NCBI GenBank assembly: GCA_029990175.1
Contig: JARKIP010000005.1
Location: 50,271,001 to 50,335,000, forward strand
DNA length: 64,000 bases
Direction of reading: 5' to 3'
Origin: Petunia secreta
Lineage: Eukaryota; Streptophyta; Magnoliopsida; Solanales; Solanaceae
The position numbers were made by a program, and so were the translations under genes. This document shows positions 56,390 through 64,000 of this stretch, piece by piece. The notes beneath the pieces were generated by a model, which saw only the letters and a program-made list of their open reading frames with translations, searched no databases and was not told the origin of the DNA. Numbering within the stretch: position 1 is the first letter of the stretch; the number at the start of each line of letters is the position of its first letter.

Positions 56390-57065
56390 AGGTGGCTATT
56401 TCTCAGCAAATTTATTTTTGACTGCTACGGATCAATTAGCGTGCGCCAAACAGATGGGAAAAGTGCACGAAAGGCCACTTTTGCCACTGGTTTTTGGGCA
56501 CAGGCCACTAATATCAAAATATTTATTTTGTGGTCACTTTCGCTTAAAAGATAGAACTTCAGTCCAGGGGCCGGATTGAAGTTCAGTCTTTAAAGATTGA
56601 ACTTCAATCCAGGGCCATATGGATTGAAGTTCACTCCTTAAAGACAGAACTTCAGTCCAGGGCCATGTTGACTGAAGTTCAGTCCTTAAATATTGAACTT
56701 CCGTCTAGGGCCATATAGATTGAAGTTCAATCCTTAAAGATAGAACTTCAGTCCAGGGCCATGTTGACTGAAGTTCAGTCCAGTCCTTAAAGATGGAACT
56801 TCAGTCCAGGGCCATATGGACTGAAGTTCAATCCTTAAAGATGGAACTTCAATCCAGGGCCATATGGACTGAAGTTAAGTCCTTAAGATGGAACTTCAGT
56901 CCAGAGTTCCAGCGGCCGTATGGACTGAACTTCAGTCAATGATCAGAACTTAAGTCAATGTTTATTTAGTAAAGGCCCAAAAGTGACCTCTAGTGTAAGA
57001 TCAAAGAAAATAGTGACCTCAAACCAAATACCAATGTTAAAAGTGGCTGCTGGGCGAAATCCCTA
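56390..57065. mobile_element. Unclassified repeat element around the 48-bp array
   Basis: The array at 56554-56945 is flanked by phrases GGCCACTTTTGCCACTGG (left) and CCCAAAAGTGACCTCTAG plus AAAAGTGGCTGCTGGGCG (right), which are partly inverse to each other. This suggests a transposon with degenerate inverted ends, but no target duplication was found. Confidence 0.35.
56554..56945. repeat. 48-bp palindromic minisatellite, eight units
   Basis: GAACTTC starts units at 56554, 56599, 56647, 56695, 56743, 56796, 56844 and 56891. The typical unit pairs GAACTTCAGTCC with GGACTGAAGTTC around AGGGCCATAT, a 12-13 bp perfect stem at 56796-56829. The linker is a form of CAGTCCTTAAAGAT. Confidence 0.93.
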
Positions 57066-57217
57066 AGCTAAATTTTTACCAAAACAGCGGCTGGGGCGAT
57101 GGACATACTACAATGTTTCTGAAATATTAAAATTTGCTTTGCAAACTTAGCATTATGCGATGTATGACCTGGAGCCTGTAGAAACTTATTCCTGCAACAT
57201 CTTTTTGTAAACTGCTT

Positions 57218-57235
57218 CCCCCCCCCCCCCCCCCC
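57218..57235. repeat. C18 homopolymer
   Basis: Eighteen C followed by (ACC)n. Same length as the tract at 32278-32295. Confidence 0.8.
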
Positions 57236-57399
57236 ACCACCACTTGCCCAAATATATATGAAGCATGGTTTAATCCCTTCTTGGTGCTCAATTCCCTGCA
57301 AATATACACTAAACAACTAAGTTAATAAAGTACTTATTTTTGTTTTTTTTCTTTTTTTTAAACTAAAAATTGAAAACTAAAACGGAAAGGGGTAAACTT

Positions 57400-58228
57400 G
57401 GGTTGCCTTTCAAAAAGCGGTTGATTTAGCGTCGCGGCTCGTGTACAACATTCATTACTTTTTTCTCCACTTCAAACTTATGAATCGTTTCTCCAATTTG
57501 GTATCAAGCTTACAGCCATGGACTCGGGGTGGTGGCACAAATAAAAAAGAACCAAATAATGTCGCATTTTCCACCTCTTAGCCTTTAAGTGAACAATATC
57601 GTTTTGTTTTATCGCCATCATAAACTTTAGAATATATGAACCGTGTTCCTCTTCCCGTGTCTCATCTATTGGCTCGGAAGGCTCGATCTTATGTCGTCAT
57701 CCAAACACAATGTCGAAGAACAATTAGAATGAGGTCCAATGCTCAAACTTTAAATTTATTTCTTTTTTGGCATCCCCATTTTTTCCTCATTTATAGCACA
57801 CTAGAATCTTCAAAAATTATATTTTTCACTTCCTCACTTGAATTTAATGCCAATTTTTCAACCTCATCATCTTCAACTACTATATGGTCGGATGATTGGA
57901 ACTCCATACTTAACTCATCAACTTGGCTTTTACCCTCGTCTTCTATCTTACCAACCTCAATTCTACTATCCACAAGACGTGATTGTTGAGACTTCGACAC
58001 CTCAATGCTTTCAATCAAGTTAGCCTCCAAATTATGAACAGCCAAACCAAATTGGTCTACTTCATGTCTGAGCTCGGTGCTTTCTTCCTCAAACTGCTTT
58101 GCCATATATGTAAGTTTCTTAGCAAAATCCTCATGTGCAGCTAAGAATTGAGCTTGCTCATTTAGCCAAATGTGACTCACAACCTGCACTTAATTAGAGT
58201 CATCACAAATGGAGGAAGGAGGATGACA
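57400..58228 (-). pseudogene. Athila-type gag region, coiled-coil ORF
   Basis: Minus frame 57791-58189 (132 codons) starts MQVVSHIWLNEQAQFLAAHE and is rich in E, L, K and Q with heptad-like spacing (HEVDQFGLAVHNLEANL), so a coiled coil is likely. It lies about 300 bp (after removing a MITE) inside an Athila-type primer site, where gag is expected. Farther left the minus strand shows SKVYDGDKTKRYCSLKG with stops. The gag identity comes from position; no zinc knuckle or capsid motif is seen. Confidence 0.45.
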
Positions 58229-58236
58229 CTCAGGAC

Positions 58237-58991
58237 TAGGTGTGTACAAATCGAACGGAAAAAAAATAAGCGACTTGTAGTTTAGTTTGATTTAGTTTGG
58301 TTTTGGAAAAATAAAAACCGGCATATTTGATTTGGCTTGGTTTTACGAAAAAAAATTGAATGAACCCAAACCAAACTGACATTTTATAAATATTTATAAT
58401 TTAAAACTCTGCTTGTCGTATTTTTGACAATTTATAACATGGGCTAATAAGCTTTAATAAAATCATCAAGTTAGCCCAACATTAGCCCCCTAAAAAGAGC
58501 CCAAATAGAGCAAAAATATGCTAATTTTCTGAATTTAGTTCTCTTGCTTCTTCTACTGAATAAGGTGCATGAGCAATTTTGGTTAATTCATTTGCTATAT
58601 GCAGAAACATCAACTCAAAAGTTACTATCATGTAATACCTTGGTACTCTTTCTTGATAATATTTTAGTTTTCTAATCTACGTCACATTGCATTGTCTTAT
58701 TAAGATGTATATGTAATTCTTCTTGATATCTAATTGTCTATAAATAACATAAATAGATAGTTGATTGATTGGAAATATTTAAAAGTAGCACTTGCATATT
58801 GTAGAGGCTTTATTTTTAAAAAAAAAAAAACTAAAAAAAACTGAAAATACTGAGAAAACAAAAATATCGAGATCAATAAAATCGACTTTATGTTGGTTTG
58901 GTATGATTTGGTTTAAATATTTGAAAAACCAATATATTTTGTTTAGTTTGGTTAATGGTTCATTAACCAAACTGCCTTATGTTCATCCCTA
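58237..58991. mobile_element. hAT-like non-autonomous element
   Basis: The left end TAGGTGTGTACAAA and right end TTTGGTTAATGG...TTCATCCCTA (inverse TAGGGATGAAC) resemble hAT/Ac ends. Interiors near both ends carry TTTGGTTTGG-type phrases in inverse orientation. Eight-base flanks CTCAGGAC (58229-58236) and CATAGGAT (58992-58999) agree at five of eight positions, compatible with a decayed 8-bp target duplication. No transposase. Confidence 0.65.
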
Positions 58992-59267
58992 CATAGGATA
59001 ATCATTCCACTGACCACCACACAATTGAGAAAAGTTCCAATCAAAGATAGTAGAAAATCTACATAAAAAGTCTCATAGGGTTAAAAGACATGGACAATCC
59101 TCCCAAAGCGACGTCCTTCAGAAAGTATACAAGAAGTACCAAAATACGAGTACCCAATATTCAACTGATTTTTCAAAGATGCCATATTAATAAACTAAAC
59201 TAAACTAAATTAAAAACTTCAATAGCTAAAGTGTAAAAGTCTAATCTAGAAAATAGTCAACTCTAAG
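58992..59267 (-). other. Athila 5' untranslated part
   Basis: Sequence between the primer site and the hAT-like element; it continues at 58228 to the gag region. Confidence 0.4.
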
Positions 59268-59287
59268 TCCCCGATAATGGTGCCAAA
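59268..59287 (-). other. Athila-type primer-binding site
   Basis: Minus strand TTTGGCACCATTATCGGGGA corresponds to the TTTGGCGCCGTTGCCGGGGA primer site of Athila elements (tRNA-Asp type), with four transitions. Confidence 0.8.
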
Positions 59288-60333
59288 TACTTATTGCTCC
59301 AAATGCACACACAAGTATAGCAGTCGATCAAGTAATAAAGTGATAAGTAGAACATCGTTTCCACGACGACTACTGACTAACAATTAACTAAATTTGACTA
59401 TTTTTAATTAAATCTCAAGAGTTTATAGCGAATTAATCTAACTAAAATTAACTAATAAACTTAAGAAGAAAACAAGTACACGATTTCGAATTTTAAGAAG
59501 AGATAATAGTCTAGAGCAATGGGATATCTGTCAATCATGTTGACTTCTTTATTTAATTCGACTAAATCAATTTATCTGGGTTGTTACTCATAGGGTTAAT
59601 ATTACTCACATGACTCTTTCAATACCCTGCTCGCACATTCAAGCCAACAGCACCTATATGTTTATGAAATTAGAGTTAGCGAGAGCACATTTATTTTTCT
59701 TGTATAATTACTAAGCATGACTGCTAGGTATATTCCTACCCTAACCACGTAACTATTCCTCGATGCCCAGGTTCTGGAACACGCTATATTCAATCCTATT
59801 GCAATATATGGTTCCCACTTTCAAGTTCAACCCTAAGTTCATAAATAGTATTTAATTGGTGATCAAGCAATCAAATAATTAGGCTCATAATTTGAATAAA
59901 TAACCCAATATAATAAATTAATGAAATCAAGTCAACATCCGAATATCAACAATTATGGAAAATTTCACAATTCTAGAACTAACAAACTAGAGAATTAAAG
60001 AGAAAAGGAAAGGAAATAAAAATCGGTAAGGAGTCCGTGCTTGGCGTGGCTTATGCGTTACTCCTTTGTTGGCCAACGTGAATCATGAGGCTTCTCTTTT
60101 ATTTTGCTTTATATAGTGGCAACAATGGTGTTGGTATAATTGTCCATTTTCTATGTCCACTTGGAATTGGATTCTTTATTATTTTAAACACAGAACAAAC
60201 CAAACTGCCCTTCCTTCACGTAACAGTGTTGTGTAGCAATCCTTCATGTTTTCCTTGTTCTTTTATTTTATTTTTTTGCGCTAGTGTCCAGTTTCACGCG
60301 AGGCTCCAATTTTTAGCCCAAATGGAACGACTT
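59288..60333 (-). mobile_element. Athila-type 5' LTR
   Basis: Directly beside the primer site. The plus strand reads TACTTATTGCTCC...CAAGTATAGCAGTCGATCAA, the well-known inner LTR end of Athila elements in reverse. The outer end is not certain: the Tekay-like LTR begins at about 60334 and may have cut it. Confidence 0.7.
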
Positions 60334-60891
60334 TAGGTAGTCGTTTCGGGAGTTAGGACTTTGATTGGCGTGCCGACAATCTTAAAAGCTCCGCAAGATC
60401 CATTAGGATATGCCTATAAAATTTGAGCTAAATCGGACTTCGTTTGATAGGTATCGAAAGAAGGTTTCAGTTTCCGCTGTCGGTAAATTTTAAAAGAGGT
60501 TCTCAAGCTCGATTTTAGGGAATGAGCTCCGATCGAAATTCGAAAGCGTTGTTAGGTTTGTATGGTAATTTGTGACCTTTGTGAACATTCAATAGTGAAT
60601 TTCAAGGTCATTCGGATGGTTTCTGCTAAAGTCCCTAAAATTAAAGAATTTGATCTTTTCCATTTAATTCGTATCTTGAGCTTCGGGAATTCGATTCGAA
60701 ATTCATCTTTGCGAGTAATTTTTATTATAAATATGTAAAAATATAAATTAGTAGTTGGATTTTATATGTTATGAAAAATAAGGTTTGTACTTTAAGATGA
60801 GATTAGGATTATTATTTAAAAAGAAAACAAAACAAAACAAAACAAAGAGAAAGAAAGAAGAAAAAAAAATTTGGGGGCGGTACTAAGGGAT

Positions 60892-60899
60892 TATAAAAT
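60892..60899 (+). promoter_or_regulatory. Putative TATA box of the Tekay-like LTR
   Basis: TATAAAAT in GGGATTATAAAATCCC is followed by a purine-rich leader (AGAGAAACAAGG). Placement inside the LTR fits a promoter. Confidence 0.45.
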
Positions 60900-61410
60900 C
60901 CCTTACATAACATTAAAGGAAGAGAAACAAGGAACAAGAGAAAGAGAACGTAGAAGAACGGAAATAAAAGCCAGAAAAGAGAGAAAGGAAAGGAAAAGGA
61001 GAAGGAAAAAAAATAGAATTTTCACGCCGAAACATTCATAGTTGGATTGTTTGGAAATGAATCAAAAGGACAAAGCGGTTGTTGAGTAGTAGTGCTAACT
61101 TTGGAACTATGTAGGTGATATTATCCATTTCTTTGATAGCCTTCGGCCTTGTGGATATTCTTCCACGTGTTCCTTACGTGTGTAGCTGCCGATAGGCGTA
61201 CTTATTACACCTTAACTTTGGATTTAAATTGTATATTACATGTTATGCCCTATTGTTGGTATTCATTGAGCATAGAAGCATTGTACTCTGGTTGTGAGCT
61301 TGACATATACTTCCCGGTAGTCGATGAGAGTCCCGCGCTGGTGAAGGGTTATTATTGCATATATTTCCCGGTAGTCTATGAGAGTCACGCACCGGTGAAG
61401 GTTTACTATT

Positions 61411-61582
61411 GCATCATATTGAGGGTAGGAGGATTCTGCCCCGGAGCAGTAGGATTCAGCTCCTTGCATCATATTGAGGGTAGGAGGATTTTACCCTACG
61501 AGTAGGAAGATTCCGCTCCTTGCATCATATTGAGGGTAGGAAGATTCCGACCGGGAGTAGGAGGATTTCGCTCCATTCATTT
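61411..61582. repeat. Diverged LTR minisatellite, three units
   Basis: GCATCATATTGAGGGTAGG starts units at about 61411, 61467 and 61522. These are the plus-strand version of the 57-bp repeat of the central Tekay-like LTRs, more diverged and with fewer copies. Confidence 0.85.
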
Positions 61583-62342
61583 GGCACATGTAACCATATT
61601 GCATTACACAATATTCATTCCATTTCATTGCACTGCTTGTTGTGTATTGTGTGATTATAGTGCTATGTTTTGTATATGTGTCATGTATTTATGATGGTTG
61701 TATGTTCGGGATACTTATATGTTTCTGCTATTTTACGTCCCTGGTTGTTTATGAGTTTATAGTTCCATACATGTTTCAAGTTGTTATCTGGCTCTGCCTT
61801 TTTATAGCTTAAATAAAATGAATTTAGTTTATCTTCTTTTCTGCTCACTGGCTAGCATATCTGCTTCTTTGAGGTGGATAGCCAGCCACCACTTACTGAG
61901 TCATTTCGACTTGCCCTTTTATTGTGCCTTGTCTATTTATTTCATTTCAGCAGGTTCTGCTCCAGCACCGAGTTCATCGTTCGATTGAGGAGAGGAGGCG
62001 ATTACAGTTGTCAGGGTGATTCAACTCTTATCCAGACCGGCCACTAGTGTTTTGTTTTAGTAATTTAGTCTTGCTCCCTTCAGGAGGCGTATGTGTTCTT
62101 TTGTACTCTTAGATGACTAGTCTGGATAACCCTAAACCTAGTATGTTGGTTAGTCAGTTGTAATTTCTTTTGTACAGCTTAGAGGTATCAGTATGTCTGT
62201 ATTTTTTTTCTAAGTCTTATTCTTATTTATGAGTTGTATTTATACTTATTTTCATTATTCAGTTGGTAAGGGTTCGCCCGACAGGTCTAGAGGAGGATGT
62301 CGGGTGCCCGTACGGCCTAGCTAGAAATCTGGGTCGTGTCAG

Positions 62343-62357
62343 TTGGTATCAGAGCCC
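62343..62357 (+). other. Tekay-like primer-binding site
   Basis: TTGGTATCAGAGCCC right after the LTR end; intact tRNA-Met-type site. Confidence 0.88.
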
Positions 62358-62483
62358 AGTTTAGAGTCTTTCCAGACTAAGACAGTGTCTAGTAAATTCT
62401 CGCTGATGGGTGTGTAGATGTCCGTACTTATCTACGAGAGGGTATGATGGCATTTAGGAAGTTTCTCATCCTTCTTTTCTAAT

Positions 62484-63840
62484 CATGCGTCGGTCTGGGA
62501 TGCAAAAATATTTTTGTTAATTCCTTCGAGTAATTGTGAACCCTCGTGCGACAAATTAACAAAGGGTAGAAGTTGAGGACGAAGCTGTCTAGCCTGGGGA
62601 TAGCGCTGCCCAAGCCCCAAGAGTTGTGGATCGTGCTGACGATCCAATTGCGGAGGCCCCTGCTGTGCCAGCTCACGGTGGAAAAGGGGAGCACGGCTTT
62701 GTGGTTCCTCGACTCTCTACGATGCTTTTTTTTTTTTAGAATCTTGGCAGCGCGGATACTGCAAGAACATCCTATTCCCTAGGTAAATCATCAGGTTGCT
62801 GCAGATACTAGATGTTCAGGCTCAGGAAGATCTTGTTCTAGTTCCTGATGTTGCTCCAGTAAATTATATTCCAAAGGCAGCATGTGTTGTGCCTCCAGTT
62901 GTTCTAGCTGGTCAGCTAGCGTAGTTTCAGGGTCCAGCCTTAGATTGATAGAGCGCTCTTGTATCAGCTAGGCAGGGCTTGCCTAAGCTGACTTGGCACG
63001 AGTTTTCTCCTAGATTCATGGAAAAGTTCTTTCGCGTAGTGAGCGAGATGAAAAGTGTCGCCAATTTGAGTGGATTGGACGAAGTAGTATGTCGGTATCA
63101 GAATATGAGATTGAATTCTCTAAAATGGTTGGATATGCACTAGAACTAGTTTATGAGCCTTCCGAGAAGGTTCAAAGATTTATTCATGACCTTTCTCCTT
63201 CCTTGAGGTCCCAGATGGCTCGAGATATTGAGGTCGGGACTCTATTTGATGTTGTCATTGATATTGCTCGGAGGTATTAGGCATACCATAAGTTAAAGCA
63301 AGAAGAGCCAGAGCGCGAGAGCAAGAAATACTGTGGCCCTTGTGGGAAACTATGGTACCTTTTCTGGCAAGATAAGGGTTCTGATTATCGTGGAAGGTCA
63401 CCTGCCAGGTTATCTTAGTTTGTGGCGTGCGCTAGTAGCCTGTCAAGATTAGACTCAGTCTTCTCTTTATAGCTATCAGCAGTTTATCCAACATCCATTT
63501 TTAGCTAAAAGGTATTATCATTGTCGTGAGCCTCGTCATCTTAGAAAGAACTGTCCCTTATTTTGGCAGGAAGGCCATCGTCATTCTTCTCGCCCTCAGG
63601 CACCTGGCCAGTTGCAGGGGATTTCATTTAGATCTCAATCAGCCAGATATATGCCTCCATCCGGCAAAGGTCGAGAGTGTGGTAGCATTGGTTCTTTAGA
63701 AGGTGATTATCAGGGTATTGGCTCAACTCAGCTGCAGAGGCAGTTCTATGAAATGCCAGTCTGGCAGGACGCTGAGGTATCTGATGTAGTAGACCAAACA
63801 TTTCTTCTTCCTTTATATATGAATAAGATTTGATTCTTTC
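62484..63840 (+). pseudogene. Tekay-like gag, broken, near right edge
   Basis: Text NPRATN near 62540 marks the start; an in-frame stop follows, and the upstream ATG of the sister copy is lost. LPKLTWHEFSPRFMEKFF (about 62975-63030) and the frame 63089-63280 (MSVSEYEIEFSKMVGYALEL, then LSPSLRSQMARDIEV) are the capsid core of Gypsy gag. A zinc knuckle near 63510-63555 reads YYHCREPRHLRKNC, with tyrosine for the first cysteine. Stops and frameshifts are frequent. Pol would follow outside the window. Confidence 0.8.
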
Positions 63841-64000
63841 GATCGATTTGGAAATGGTTTGTTTTATCATGTCTCCATGGTTTCCTTGGATGTCGTTTCT
63901 ATTAAGAAACAGTCGCGGTAGAGGGGTGAACTTTTGGTATAATTTATTCCTAGCATTTGTGAGACCCTTCTTGCTCCCAATGCACATGCCAGTATACGTG
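63841..64000. other. Post-gag sequence at the window edge
   Basis: Expected site of the protease, but no active-site motif is seen in the last 160 bp. Confidence 0.4.

Larger units (their letters stand above)
60334..62341 (+). mobile_element. Tekay-like 5' LTR, second subfamily
   Basis: Starts TGGAACGACTTTAGG and ends GGGTCGTGTCA (about 2.0 kb). Bases 60334-60690 match module X (9628-10042); 61150-62341 matches the R/U5 side of the Tekay-like LTRs at 10045 and 16497. The middle (60700-61150) is its own, and the TGTTACACG-type U3 of the other subfamily is absent. The ends form a near inverted repeat (TGGAACGAC / GTCGTGTCA). Confidence 0.8.

Overview
The window reads as plant nuclear DNA packed with transposable elements. 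I see no intact host gene and no tRNA, rRNA or CRISPR locus. The organism is probably a flowering plant. The LTR families (Tat/Ogre, Tekay-like, Athila and Copia with a tRNA-Met primer site) and the TTA-flanked MITEs resemble those of Solanaceae; that placement is inference. Nearly all coding sequence is broken by stops and frameshifts, so this is best read as old, nested heterochromatin.

Left part (1-8915): a minus-strand Copia 5' end (gag start, primer site, LTR) is split by a 3.0-kb solo LTR of an Ogre-like family (643-3615, imperfect TSD TCATC/TCACC). Then come unclassified remnants, a four-unit 187-bp tandem repeat (5735-6480) and a Stowaway MITE with a TA TSD (7028-7286).

Central part (8916-40607): a plus-strand Tat-lineage Gypsy element is the host of a Russian-doll nest. 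Its 5' LTR and gag start are followed by a minus-strand, Tekay-like, gag-only element (9628-19600, TSD AAAGG). The protease, RT, RNase H and integrase of the Tat host resume at 19606. A Tourist-like MITE (TSD TTA) breaks the RT, and a 13.9-kb non-autonomous Ogre-like element (23004-36885, TSD CCATA) breaks the integrase. The host integrase finishes at about 37780, followed by a long 3' region and two tandem LTR copies.

The Tekay-like element is structurally odd. It carries an extra inverted 415-bp U3 module exactly at its integrated left end and has two polypurine-tract/LTR-start junctions. The Ogre-like element has no gag-pol. It keeps only a degraded ORF resembling the DUF7745 class, a 3 x 34-residue repeat ORF, two minisatellites and a pair of hairpins.

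Right part (40608-64000): a truncated minus-strand Copia (gag, protease, 5' LTR), a degraded minus-strand Helitron (Rep plus Pif1-type helicase), a minus-strand Tat 3'-end fragment, and a promoter-like stretch ending near a perfect 14-bp palindrome and a (TA)n tract. Then follow an unclassified ORF split cleanly by a second Tourist-like MITE, two palindromic tandem arrays, a minus-strand Athila 5' end carrying a hAT-like MITE, and a plus-strand Tekay-like LTR with primer site and gag running off the right edge. That last LTR starts with the same U3 module that is misplaced in the central Tekay-like element, which points to exchange of U3 modules between subfamilies.
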